Position numbers and translations under genes: made by a program
The notes under the pieces: generated by a model
Told to the model about the DNA's origin: nothing
Seen by the model: the letters and a program-made list of their open reading frames with translations, nothing else
Databases searched by the model: none
DNA from: Streptomyces caatingaensis
GTDB taxonomy: Bacteria; Actinomycetota; Actinomycetes; Streptomycetales; Streptomycetaceae
Assembly: GCF_001187435.1 (NCBI RefSeq)
Contig: NZ_LFXA01000018.1
Coordinates: 738,397-802,396, forward strand
Direction: 5' to 3'
DNA: 64,000 nucleotides
Shown: piece after piece, positions 52,366 to 61,269 of the stretch
Numbering within the stretch: position 1 is the stretch's first letter
Layout: every line of letters begins with the position of its first letter

Positions 52366-54987
52366 GTGACCGAGAACACTCAGCAGCCGAACACCAGCAC
52401 CCCCGAACTGCCGACCCAGTACGCGCCGGCCGAAGTAGAGGGGCCGCTGTACGAGCGCTGGGTAGAGCGGGGCTACTTCACGGCCGACGCGAAGAGCGAC
52501 AAGAAGCCGTACACGATCGTCATCCCCCCGCCGAACGTCACCGGCTCCCTCCACCTGGGCCACGCCTTCCAGCACACGCTGATGGACGCCCTCACCCGCC
52601 GCAAGCGCATGCAGGGCTACGAGGCCCTGTGGCTGCCCGGCATGGACCACGCCGGCATCGCCACGCAGAACAAGGTCGAGCAGCAGCTCGCCGAGGAGGG
52701 CAAGTCCCGCCACGACCTCGGCCGCGAGGCGTTCGTCGACCGCGTCTGGCGGTGGAAGGAGGAGTACGGCGGCAGGATCCTCGGCCAGATGCGCCGGCTC
52801 GGCGACGGCGTGGACTGGTCGCGCGAGCGCTTCACCATGGACGAGGGCCTCTCCAAGGCCGTCCAGACGATCTTCAAGCGGCTCTACGACGACGAGCTGA
52901 TCTACCGCGCCGAGCGCATCATCAACTGGTGCCCCCGCTGCCTCACGGCCATCTCCGACATCGAGGTGGAGTACCAGGAGGACGACGGCGAGCTCGTCTC
53001 CATCCGTTATGGGGAGGGCGAGGAGTCGCTGGTCGTCGCCACCACCCGCGCCGAGACGATGCTCGGCGACACGGCCGTGGCCGTCCACCCGGAGGACGAG
53101 CGCTACGCCCACCTCATCGGCAAGCAGATCAAGCTGCCGTTGACCGACCGGTCGATCCCGGTCGTGGCCGACACGCACGTCGACCCGGAGTTCGGGACGG
53201 GCGCGGTCAAGGTGACGCCGGCGCACGACCCCAACGACTTCGCGATCGGCCAGCGCCACGACCTGCCGTCCATGACCGTCATGGACGAGCGCGGCAACAT
53301 CACCGTGCACGGCCCGTTCCTCGGTCTCGACCGCTTCGAGGCGCGTTCGGCGATCGTCGGCGCGCTGCGCGAGCAGGGCCGGATCGTCGCGGAGAAGCGT
53401 CCGTACGTCCACTCCGTCGGCCACTGCTCGCGGTGCTCCACGACGGTCGAGCCGCGGCTGTCGATGCAGTGGTGGGTCAAGGTCGGCCCGCTGGCGAAGG
53501 CCGCCGGCGACGCCGTCCGCGACGGCCGGGTGAAGATCCACCCCGCCGACATGTCGAAGCGCTACTTCGACTGGGTGGACAACATGCACGACTGGTGCAT
53601 CTCGCGCCAGCTGTGGTGGGGCCACCGGATCCCGGTCTGGTACGGGCCGGACGGCGAGGTCGTCTGCGTCGGACCGGACGAGGAGCCGCCGGGCGGCGAG
53701 GGCTGGACGCAGGACACGGACGTCCTCGACACCTGGTTCTCGTCCGGCCTGTGGCCGTTCTCCACGCTGGGCTGGCCCGAGAAGACGCCGGACCTGGAGA
53801 AGTTCTACGCGACCGACGTCCTGCTGACCGGGCACGACATCATCTTCTTCTGGGTCGCCCGGATGATGATGTTCGGTCTGTACGCGATGGACGGCGTCGC
53901 GCCGTTCCACACGATCGCGCTGACGGGTCTCGTGCGCGACGAGCGCGGCAAGAAGATGTCGAAGTCCTTCGGGAACGTCGTCGATCCGCTGGACTGGATG
54001 GACGCGTACGGGTCGGACGCCGTGCGGTTCACGCTGGCCAAGGGCGCCAACCCCGGTACGGACGTGCCGATCGGCGAGGACTGGGTCCAGGCGTCCCGCA
54101 ACTTCGCCAACAAGATCTGGAACGCGACGCGGTTCGCGCTGATGAACGGCGCGACGGTCGAGGGCGAGCTGCCGCCGGCCGAGAAGCTGTCGGCCGCCGA
54201 CCGCTGGATCCTGTCGCGGCTCAACGCGACCGTCGCCGAGGTGGACGCGTTCTACGACGACTACCAGTTCGCCAAGCTCGCGGACGCGCTGTACCACTTC
54301 GCGTGGGACGAGGTCTTCGACTGGTACGTCGAGCTGTCCAAGACGACGTTCACGGGCGGCGGCGAGCAGGCGAAGGTCTCGGCCCGGGTGCTCGGTGAAG
54401 TCCTCGACGTCACGCTGAAGTTGCTCCACCCGGTCGTGCCGTTCGTGACCGAGGCGCTGTGGACGACGCTCACCGGGAAGGAGTCGCTGGTCGTCACGGA
54501 ATGGCCGGCCGACAGCGGCTTCCGGGACGCGGCGGCCGAGGCCGAGATCGCCAACCTCCAGCAGGTCATCACCGAGGTGCGGCGCTTCCGCGCCGACCAG
54601 GGGCTGCAGCCGGGGCAGCGGGTGCCGGCGCGGCTGGAGCTGGGCGGTACCTCGCTGGCCGCGCACGAGGGTGCGATCCGGCAGTTGCTGCGGCTGCAGC
54701 CGGCGGGGGAGGACTTCTCGGCGACGGCGACGCTGCCGGTCGCGGGGGCGACCGTCGCCCTGGACCTGTCCGGGACGATCGACGTCGAGGCGGAGCGGAA
54801 GCGGCTCGCCAAGGCGCTGGCGGCTGCGGAGAAGGACAAGGCGCAGTGCGAGGCGAAGCTGGGGAACGAGGCGTTCCTGGCGAAGGCGGCGGAGCAGGCC
54901 GTGGAGAAGATCCGGGGGCGGCTGGTGAAGGCCGAGGCCGACATTGAGCGGCTCGGGGCTCAGCTTGCGGCGTTGCCGGGGGCGTAG
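52366..54987 (+). CDS. valS: Valyl-tRNA synthetase
   Basis: 873-residue class Ia synthetase charging tRNA-Val. Start GTG 52366 is fixed by the leaderless promoter. HIGH-type motif PPNVTGSLHLGHAF, editing (CP1) domain with TTRAETMLGDTAVAVHP and GTGAVKVTPAHDPNDF, catalytic DTWFSSGLWPFSTLGWP, KKMSKSFGN loop, and an anticodon-binding helical domain. A C-terminal coiled coil (VEAERKRLAKALAAAEKDKAQCEAKLGN...VKAEADIERLGAQLAAL) is characteristic of ValRS. Complete and unremarkable in length. Confidence 0.98.
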   Translation: MTENTQQPNTSTPELPTQYAPAEVEGPLYERWVERGYFTADAKSDKKPYTIVIPPPNVTGSLHLGHAFQHTLMDALTRRKRMQGYEALWLPGMDHAGIATQNKVEQQLAEEGKSRHDLGREAFVDRVWRWKEEYGGRILGQMRRLGDGVDWSRERFTMDEGLSKAVQTIFKRLYDDELIYRAERIINWCPRCLTAISDIEVEYQEDDGELVSIRYGEGEESLVVATTRAETMLGDTAVAVHPEDERYAHLIGKQIKLPLTDRSIPVVADTHVDPEFGTGAVKVTPAHDPNDFAIGQRHDLPSMTVMDERGNITVHGPFLGLDRFEARSAIVGALREQGRIVAEKRPYVHSVGHCSRCSTTVEPRLSMQWWVKVGPLAKAAGDAVRDGRVKIHPADMSKRYFDWVDNMHDWCISRQLWWGHRIPVWYGPDGEVVCVGPDEEPPGGEGWTQDTDVLDTWFSSGLWPFSTLGWPEKTPDLEKFYATDVLLTGHDIIFFWVARMMMFGLYAMDGVAPFHTIALTGLVRDERGKKMSKSFGNVVDPLDWMDAYGSDAVRFTLAKGANPGTDVPIGEDWVQASRNFANKIWNATRFALMNGATVEGELPPAEKLSAADRWILSRLNATVAEVDAFYDDYQFAKLADALYHFAWDEVFDWYVELSKTTFTGGGEQAKVSARVLGEVLDVTLKLLHPVVPFVTEALWTTLTGKESLVVTEWPADSGFRDAAAEAEIANLQQVITEVRRFRADQGLQPGQRVPARLELGGTSLAAHEGAIRQLLRLQPAGEDFSATATLPVAGATVALDLSGTIDVEAERKRLAKALAAAEKDKAQCEAKLGNEAFLAKAAEQAVEKIRGRLVKAEADIERLGAQLAALPGA

Positions 54988-55009
54988 GCCCTGACGGGGG
55001 CGGGTCCGG

Positions 55010-55300
55010 GGGTTGTCTGCCCCCGGCCCTCCCCCAGAGGGGGTACCCCCACTTTCACCGTTTCTTCCGGGGCTGCGCCCCGTGCCCCCCGCGCGCGCCG
55101 GCGCTGCGGGGCCGCGCTTCGCGCGAGGGGGCGGGGCTCCGCCCCTGCGCCCCACCGGGGGCTTCGCCCCCTGGGCCCCCCTGAGCGCGGCTCCGCCGCT
55201 CGTCCTCAAACGCCGGACGGGCTGGATCAGCCCGTCCTGGGGGTCCCCTCCGGGGGAACTTGAGGACAACCGCGCGAAGCGCGGTTCCCGTGAGGGTGGA
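55010..55300. repeat. Streptomyces dispersed palindromic intergenic repeat cluster
   Basis: A mosaic of small palindromes: GGGGCTGCGCCCC near 55071, GGGCTTCGCCCCC near 55162, GGGGCTCCGCCCC near 55133, CGCGCTTCGCGCG near 55112. It also contains TCCTCAAACGCCGGACGGGCTGGATCAGCCCGTCC with its return half TTGAGGAC (55202-55267). CCTCAAACGCCGGACGGGCT is a sequence I recall as very common between Streptomyces genes. The 336-base gap holds no gene. Confidence 0.75.
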
Positions 55301-55323
55301 GGGGCGGGGTGGGGGCGAAGCCC

Positions 55324-56544
55324 CTAGTGGGACCAGGGGCGGGTGCGGCCCGGGTCCCACATCGGCCCCCACGGGCCCTCCACCGGCTCGCCCTCCACCC
55401 GGTCCACGGACCGGTGCGCGTTGCGGTCGCGGCGGTCCCGGACGGGGGCCAGCAGCACGTACGCCGTCGAGACGGCGACGAACGCCAGGCGGATCAGACC
55501 GCGCGTCGAGTCGTCGGGCACGACGAAGACGCTGCCGTAGAGGACGACGAGCGCCAGCCAGCTCCACAGCGGGACCAGGCGGCGTTGGCCGCACACGTCC
55601 CAGATCAGGGTGCCCAGGAGCACGGACGCCGTGTAGTACGTGTACACGCTGGGGTCGAGGACGATGCGCGCGTTCGCGCCGAGGAGGACGACCGCCGCCC
55701 AGCGCCCCCGCCAGACCGCGATCGCGCCGAGCGCGAGGCCGAGCGCGGCCTGGGCGGGCCGGGCCCAGCTCGGCGTCTCGGGATCGTTGGCACCGAGCCA
55801 ACGCAGGGCGGACGCCGGGTTGTTGGGGATCGTGAACTCGGCCGCGGCGAAGGAGTGCGAGTCCACGACGAAGAAGGGGAGCCACGCCGCCGCCACCAGG
55901 CCCGCGCACCACAGCCCCGCCCGCAGCCACCGCCCCTTCGGCAGGGCGAGCAGCAGCGGCAGGAAGGCCAGGGCGGTGGGCTTGGAGTCGAGGGCGAGGG
56001 CCATGCAGATGCCGGTCGCGGCGGCGTTGCAGCGCGTCAGGTACCGGACGGCCAGCGCGGTGAAGAAGAGGGCCAGGACGTCGTCCAGGTGCGCGAAGCG
56101 GACGGAGACCTCGATCCACATGGGGATGAAGGCCAGCCCGGCGATCAGGACGCGGCGCCGCAGCCGCTGGTGGTTGGTGCCGGTGCCCAGGAAGTGCCGG
56201 GCGGCGCTGCGTCCGGCCAGCACCAGGACGATCAGGCCGAGCGCCGACATGAACGCCTCGGCGAGCACCTGGCCGACCTCGGCGGGGAAGGGGTTGAACA
56301 GGCCCGCCACCAGGAAGCTGATGGGGCCCATCTGGAGCTCGGGGTGGCGGGCGTAGAGGTTGAGGCCGCCGTCCTGCGAGCCGTTGTAGATCAGCTCCCC
56401 GCCGGTGCGCAGATAGTGCCAGGAGAAGCCGCCGCTGGGCTCGACCACCAGGAACCACAGCACGGCCCAGGCGGTGAGCAGCAGCAGATGTGTCCGACTG
56501 CTGAGTACCGGTATCCGCACGACGCTCTGACGCTCCCGTTCCAT
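55324..56544 (-). CDS. Multi-pass membrane protein, GT87/DUF2029-like glycosyltransferase
   Basis: 406 residues from ATG 56544. About ten helices in the pattern of polyprenyl-phosphate-sugar-dependent C-type glycosyltransferases. The first periplasmic loop has SWHYLRTGGELIYNGSQDGGLNLYARHPELQMGP, with aspartate/aromatic positions. RFAHLDDVLALFFTALAVRYL and LALDSKPTALAFLPLLLALP match mannosyl-/GT87-like membrane enzymes. The charged C-terminal tail is cytoplasmic. It lies next to a processive GT2 and an epimerase, which suggests assembly of a surface polysaccharide; the sugar donor is unknown. Confidence 0.75.
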   Translation of the reverse strand: MERERQSVVRIPVLSSRTHLLLLTAWAVLWFLVVEPSGGFSWHYLRTGGELIYNGSQDGGLNLYARHPELQMGPISFLVAGLFNPFPAEVGQVLAEAFMSALGLIVLVLAGRSAARHFLGTGTNHQRLRRRVLIAGLAFIPMWIEVSVRFAHLDDVLALFFTALAVRYLTRCNAAATGICMALALDSKPTALAFLPLLLALPKGRWLRAGLWCAGLVAAAWLPFFVVDSHSFAAAEFTIPNNPASALRWLGANDPETPSWARPAQAALGLALGAIAVWRGRWAAVVLLGANARIVLDPSVYTYYTASVLLGTLIWDVCGQRRLVPLWSWLALVVLYGSVFVVPDDSTRGLIRLAFVAVSTAYVLLAPVRDRRDRNAHRSVDRVEGEPVEGPWGPMWDPGRTRPWSH

Positions 56545-56627
56545 GACCCACGCGTACGTGGACCTGCACCTGTCACCGGCGGTGAGAGGGCGGAACGGGA
56601 GCCGAGGTTGCGTCGGTCCCGTGTGAT

Positions 56628-57992
56628 TTACGCCTCGATGGCGGTCGGGCCGGAGTCGAGGGCCTCCGCGTTGCGCCGCGTCTTGGCCCAGCCGTTGCGG
56701 CCGCGCAGCATCCGGACGAAGCCGCGGGCGGACGCCGGGAAGAGGTGGTACGCGTACAGCCACAGGGCGAGGCCCCACAGCAGGGCGGTGAGCAGCGAGC
56801 GGTCGTCGGCGCGGTCCCGGCGGTAGACCGGGCCCCAGAGGACGAACGGCAGGACGGAGACCACGGCCAGGCCCAGGACCAGCGGCCACAGGGCGAGCAT
56901 CCCGCCGAACGCCTCGCCGGCGCCGTCCTCGACGGCGGTCAGGGCCAGGAAGGCGAACATGACCGCGCACAGTGCCAGGGTGACCAGGTGGGCGACCGGC
57001 TGGAGGAAGGTGTAGAGGGTCTCCAGGATCCCCTTGCCGCCGTAGTGGCGCGAGGAGACGATGCGCGGCGCGTAGCGGACGCACTGGAGGTTGCCCTGCG
57101 CCCAGCGGGTGCGCTGGGTCAGGAAGCGGCGGCCGTGCGGCAGGCCCTCCTGGGAGACCCAGGTGTCGGCGATGTGGTTGACGCGGTCACCGGTGAGGAT
57201 CATGTGCAGGCCGAGCTCGTAGTCCTCCAGCAGCGCGCCGCGCTGCCAGGGACGGCGCTCGGCCGCGGCTATGCGGTCCAGGGAGGCGAGGCGGGTGAAC
57301 TGGCCGTTGCCGCCCAGCCCGACGGAGCCGGTGCGGGCGCGCAGGAGCTGCATGCCGGCGTTGGAGACGGAGAACTCCATGTCCTGCATGCGCACGAGGA
57401 GCCGGGCGAAGGCGTTGCGGACGCGGCCGCGGTCGGGCAGCGGACGCTTCTCCCCGGCGTTGCGCATCCGGACGCTGACCTGGACGCCGCCGATCTCGGG
57501 GTCGGCGAAGCCGGCCGGGCCGCTGACGACGTTCAGGGCGTCGGGGTCGAGCTGCCCGTCGGCGTCGATGACGCAGACGACGACGCGCTCCCGGTCGGTC
57601 TCGCGGGCGAGGAACTGGTTGAGCTCGTCGTACGCGGCGTTGAGCGCGGCGCCCTTGCCCTGGCGGGCCTCCGGGCGGTGGCGGCGCACGAGGTGCACGC
57701 GCCGGTCGCGGTCGGCGAGTTCGGCGACGATCTCGCCGGTGCGGTCGTCGCTGTCGTCGTCGATGACCCACACGTGGGCGCGCGGGTGGTCGGCGCGCAG
57801 CCGGCCGACGGTGGTCGCGACGACGGCCTCCTCGTCGCGGCAGGGGACGAAGAAGTGCCAGTCGAAGGCGCCGGGGTCGCCGTGCCCGGCGACCGGGCGG
57901 CGCGTGTAGGCGTGGCGGGCGCCGGCCCAGTAGAGGAGGAAGCAGGCGAGGAGGAAGAAGGGGAAGGCGAGGAGGAGGGGGTGGGAGAACAT
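56628..57992 (-). CDS. Processive family-2 glycosyltransferase (cellulose-synthase-like)
   Basis: 454-residue membrane transferase that would polymerise and possibly export a beta-linked polysaccharide. ATG 57992. One N-terminal helix, then a cytoplasmic GT-A domain: VPCRDEEAVV, substrate DDD at 78-80, DAD at 143-145, catalytic base ED at 256-257 (LLEDYELG), and processivity motif QRTRW at 293-297. Three to four C-terminal helices follow (LVTLALCAVMFAFLAL, MLALWPLVLGLAVVSVLPFVLW, LLTALLWGLALWLYAYHLF). No PilZ domain, so not obviously c-di-GMP gated. The neighbouring UDP-GlcNAc 2-epimerase points to GlcNAc/ManNAc as donor sugar. Confidence 0.9.
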   Translation of the reverse strand: MFSHPLLLAFPFFLLACFLLYWAGARHAYTRRPVAGHGDPGAFDWHFFVPCRDEEAVVATTVGRLRADHPRAHVWVIDDDSDDRTGEIVAELADRDRRVHLVRRHRPEARQGKGAALNAAYDELNQFLARETDRERVVVCVIDADGQLDPDALNVVSGPAGFADPEIGGVQVSVRMRNAGEKRPLPDRGRVRNAFARLLVRMQDMEFSVSNAGMQLLRARTGSVGLGGNGQFTRLASLDRIAAAERRPWQRGALLEDYELGLHMILTGDRVNHIADTWVSQEGLPHGRRFLTQRTRWAQGNLQCVRYAPRIVSSRHYGGKGILETLYTFLQPVAHLVTLALCAVMFAFLALTAVEDGAGEAFGGMLALWPLVLGLAVVSVLPFVLWGPVYRRDRADDRSLLTALLWGLALWLYAYHLFPASARGFVRMLRGRNGWAKTRRNAEALDSGPTAIEA

Positions 57993-58024
57993 GCGGGGGT
58001 GGTCCTTGGGGCGTCGGCGTCGTC

Positions 58025-59152
58025 TCAGGCGGCCAGTCGCTGCGGGGCGGCGGCGATGCGGGCGAGCAGCTCCGCGATGCGGTCGGAGGCGAGTCCGTCG
58101 CCGAACGGGCTGGGGAGGGCGGCCAGGTGCTCCAGCCCGGCGCGGCCCTCGGCGAGCCGGCGGCGGGCGGCGGCGCCGATCTGCGGGCCCGGCTGGACGA
58201 GGTCCGCGAAGTCGGCCATGGCCTCGGGGCGTTCGGTCGAGCGGCGTACGACGACCAGGGGGCGGCCGAGGACGGTGCACTCCTCCTGGATGCCGCCGGA
58301 GTCGGAGACCAGCAGCGCCGCGTGCCGGGCCAGGGCCAGGAACTCGGAGTAGCCGAGCGGCGTGGTCACCGTGAGCGGCGCCAGCAGGCCGGTGAGGCCG
58401 GCCGCCTCGATACGGGCCCGGGTGCGCGGGTGCAGCGGCAGCACGACCGGGCGGCCGGTGCCGGCGAGGCCGGCGAGCTCGGTGAGGATCGCGCGCAGGG
58501 CCTCGGGGGAGTCGGTGTTCTCCGGGCGGTGCACGGTGGCCAGGACGTACGCGTCGGCGGTCAGGCCGTGGGCGGCCAGCAGGGCGGCGCGGGCGCCGGC
58601 GTCGGGGAGCTGGTTGCGGACGGCCTCGACGACGGTGTTGCCGGTGACCTCGATGCGGCTGTCGGCGATGCCCTCGGCGAGGAGGTTGGCGCGGTTGTCC
58701 TCGGTGGCGGCGCACAGGACGTCCGCGACGCGGTCGATGAGGACGCGGTTGTGCTCCTCGGGCATGGCGCGGTCGTGGCTGCGCAGCCCGGCCTCGACGT
58801 GCAGCAGCGGGATGCCCCGGGCGTTGGCGGCGAGCGCGCCGGCCAGGGCGGCGTTGGTGTCGCCCTGGACGACGACGGCCGCGGGCGGCTCGGCGGTGAA
58901 CAGCTCGTCGAGCTGGGCGAGGGCCGCGGAGATCTGGACGGCGCGGGGCTTGCCGCCGACGCCGGTGAGGTAGGTGGGCTCGGGGAGGCCGAGCTCGGTG
59001 AGGAAGCGGCCGGAGAGCTCCTCGTCGTAGTGCTGACCGGTGTGGACGAGGTGGGCGGCGGGGCCGAGGAGCCGGACGAGGTCCGTGAGCTTGACGAGTT
59101 CGGGGCGGGTGCCGAGGACTATGGCGATGCGGGGGCTCTCGGGGGCGGTCAC
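58025..59152 (-). CDS. wecB: UDP-N-acetylglucosamine 2-epimerase (non-hydrolysing)
   Basis: 375 residues, converting UDP-GlcNAc to UDP-ManNAc. GTG 59152 with AGGAG 5 nt upstream. Landmarks: IVLGTRPELVKLTDLV, HTGQHYDEELSGRF, VVVQGDTNAALAGALAA, HVEAGLRSHDRAMPEEHNRVLIDRVADVL, VHRPENTDS and LVSDSGGIQEECTVLGRPLVVVRRSTERPEA, the complete active-site set. It ends 33 bases before the GT2 gene, so the two are likely co-transcribed and this is probably its donor supplier. Confidence 0.93.
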   Translation of the reverse strand: MTAPESPRIAIVLGTRPELVKLTDLVRLLGPAAHLVHTGQHYDEELSGRFLTELGLPEPTYLTGVGGKPRAVQISAALAQLDELFTAEPPAAVVVQGDTNAALAGALAANARGIPLLHVEAGLRSHDRAMPEEHNRVLIDRVADVLCAATEDNRANLLAEGIADSRIEVTGNTVVEAVRNQLPDAGARAALLAAHGLTADAYVLATVHRPENTDSPEALRAILTELAGLAGTGRPVVLPLHPRTRARIEAAGLTGLLAPLTVTTPLGYSEFLALARHAALLVSDSGGIQEECTVLGRPLVVVRRSTERPEAMADFADLVQPGPQIGAAARRRLAEGRAGLEHLAALPSPFGDGLASDRIAELLARIAAAPQRLAA

Positions 59153-59290
59153 GGGGGCTCCTGGCTGTCTCGGTGGCTGGGGTCAGCCACAGACAGTGCG
59201 GGGCGTGGGTTGCTCGCCCGGATGGGGTTGGGTTGCTCGACGGTTGCGAAAGCGATCCGGGACTTTGGTCCCGGTGGGAGGGGCAGGGCA

Positions 59291-59995
59291 TCAATCCCCT
59301 CGTGGGTCGCCCCCGGCGCGGTAGCGGTACCCCAGGCCGCGGACGGCCTCCAGGGGGTCCGCGGCCTCGTCACCGGCCGCCTGGCGCAACTTGCGCCGCA
59401 ACCGCAGCACGGCGAACTTCACCCGCTCGCGCCCCGTCCCGTCCCGGTCGTCCCAGACCCGGTCGAGGAGCTGGTCCGTCGTGATCACCCGCCCGCGGTT
59501 GCGGACGAGGATCTGGAGGAGCCGGTACTCGATGTCGCTGAGGCGCGCCTCCTGGCCCTGCCAGACGGCGGAGCGGCGCTCCGGGACGAGCCGCAGGCCG
59601 TCGTCGAAGGAGTCGCCGGCCCACCGGGCGGGCGCGGCCCGCCGCAGCAGCGCCTCGACGCGGGCGAGGAGCTCGTCGTTGCCGAAGGGCTTGGGGAGGT
59701 AGTCGTCGGCGCCCGAGCGCAGCCCGCGGACGCGGTCCGTCTCGGCGCCCCGGGCGGTGAGCAGGAGGACGGGGAGGTCGCTGAGGTCCCGGGTGCGTTC
59801 GAGGACGGCCCAGCCGTCCAGCTCGGGCAGGCCGATGTCGAGGATCAGCAGCGCGGGGCGCTCGGCGAAGAGCAGCCGCAGCGCCTCGCGGCCGTCGGCG
59901 GCGGGGACGACGTCGTAGCCGGCGCGGGTGAGGAGGGTGCGCAGGGCGAGGGCGAGGTCGGTGTCGTCCTCGACGACGAGGATGCGGGCCGTCAC
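59291..59995 (-). CDS. OmpR/PhoB-family response regulator
   Basis: 234 residues. Receiver domain with acidic pair E9/D10, phosphoacceptor D53 (LILDIGLPELD), switch Thr in LLLTARG and K102 in PKPFGND. The C-terminal winged helix ends GRVITTDQLLDRVWDDRDGTGRERVKFAVLRLRRKL, LEAVRGLGYRYR. GTG 59995 overlaps the kinase stop by 4 bases (GTGA), so it is translated with its cognate kinase. Candidate target: the glycan cluster immediately downstream on the same strand (inference). Confidence 0.94.
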   Translation of the reverse strand: MTARILVVEDDTDLALALRTLLTRAGYDVVPAADGREALRLLFAERPALLILDIGLPELDGWAVLERTRDLSDLPVLLLTARGAETDRVRGLRSGADDYLPKPFGNDELLARVEALLRRAAPARWAGDSFDDGLRLVPERRSAVWQGQEARLSDIEYRLLQILVRNRGRVITTDQLLDRVWDDRDGTGRERVKFAVLRLRRKLRQAAGDEAADPLEAVRGLGYRYRAGGDPRGD

Positions 59996-61161
59996 GGGGC
60001 GTCCCCCGGGCCCGCGACCGGCAGGCGGACGAGGAAGACCGCGCCCTTCCCCTCCGTACCGCCGGCGGTCAGCGTCCCGCCGTGCAGCCGGACGAGGTCG
60101 CGGGCGATGGAGAGGCCGAGGCCGGTGCCGGGGTAGCCGCCCGAGCGGGCGTTGTCGGCGCGGACGAAGCCGGAGAAGATCTCCTCCCGGGCGTTCTCGG
60201 GGACGCCGATGCCGGTGTCGGCGACCGTGATCTCCCAGCAGTCGCCGCACGGCCGGGCCGTGACGGTGATCCGTCCGTCGGGCGGGGTGAACTTCGCCGC
60301 GTTCTCCAGCAGGTTCCCCACCACGTGCCGGAGGCGGTGGCGGTCGCCGCGCAGGACCGGCCCGGGGGCGCAGTCCAGGACGGTGAAGACCGGCGGGGGA
60401 GCGCTGGGCGCGGTGCACAGGGACTCCAGGACGGCGTCGCGGAGCATGCCCGGCACGTCCACGTCGCCGATCTCCAGCTCGGGGCCGACGGCCCGCATGC
60501 GGGTGGTGAACAGCAGGTCGGCGATGACGCGTTGCATGCGTTCGCCGTTGCGGCGGATGGCGTCGACGAAGGAGCGCTGCTCGGCGGTGAGCGCGCCGAA
60601 GGCCGGGTCGGTGAGGAGCTCGCCGAAGCTGATGACGGTGGTCAGCGGGGTGCGCAGCTCGTGGGAGGCGGCGGCGGTGAAGGCGTTGCGCTGCCGGGCC
60701 AGCTCGGTGAGGGCGACGTTGTCCCGCTCCAGGTCGTGTTCGCGCCGCTTGCGTTCGGTGACGTCGCCGAAGAACCAGAGGGCGCCCAGATAGGCGCCGT
60801 CGCGGTGGAGCGGCTCGACCTGGCGGCGGATGACGCGCCCGTCGGTGAGCGGGATCTCCGCGACGCGGTGGACGGGCCGCCGGGCCAGCACCTCGCCGGG
60901 TCCGGGCCCGGGGTGGCCGGCGGCGGTGAACCAGGCGCGGACGAGGGGGACGACGGGGGCGACGGGGGCGCCGTGGGAGAGGTCCGCCCTGCCCTCCAGA
61001 TCGAACATGCGGACGAATTCGCGGTTGACCGCGAGGATCTCGTCGTCGGGGCTCATCAGCAGTGCCCCGGCGGGCAGTGCCTCCAGGACGGCCTGGAGCA
61101 GGTCCCGTTCCCGGGAAACCTGGCGCTCGGGGCCCATGCCTCTCACCCGCTCCCTGGACAT
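59992..61161 (-). CDS. Soluble PAS-domain sensor histidine kinase
   Basis: 389 residues, no membrane helix, so an internal-signal sensor. PAS domain about 20-140 (LLQAVLEALPAGALLMSPDDEILAVNREFVRMF..., LGALWFFGDVTERKRREH), HisKA with H167 (ASHELRTPLTTVISFGELL). HATPase with N box GNLLENAAKFTPPDGRITV, G1 DTGIGVP, and G2 GTGLGLSIARDLVRLHGG. ATG 61161; ATG 61137 is also possible. It partners with the overlapping response-regulator gene. Confidence 0.93.
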   Translation of the reverse strand: MSRERVRGMGPERQVSRERDLLQAVLEALPAGALLMSPDDEILAVNREFVRMFDLEGRADLSHGAPVAPVVPLVRAWFTAAGHPGPGPGEVLARRPVHRVAEIPLTDGRVIRRQVEPLHRDGAYLGALWFFGDVTERKRREHDLERDNVALTELARQRNAFTAAASHELRTPLTTVISFGELLTDPAFGALTAEQRSFVDAIRRNGERMQRVIADLLFTTRMRAVGPELEIGDVDVPGMLRDAVLESLCTAPSAPPPVFTVLDCAPGPVLRGDRHRLRHVVGNLLENAAKFTPPDGRITVTARPCGDCWEITVADTGIGVPENAREEIFSGFVRADNARSGGYPGTGLGLSIARDLVRLHGGTLTAGGTEGKGAVFLVRLPVAGPGDAP

Positions 61162-61257
61162 ACTCCACTAAAACGGTAGGGCAAAGCGGAACATAATGCT
61201 CCTGGCAGCGGACCGGGACCGCGCCCCCCGGCGCTCCGCGCGCCCGCCCCCGCTCCG

Positions 61258-61263
61258 TAGACT
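61258..61263 (+). promoter_or_regulatory. -10 element of leaderless folC promoter
   Basis: TAGACT, 6 bases before the GTG start at 61270; no ribosome site. Confidence 0.7.
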
Positions 61264-61269
61264 GGGCGC

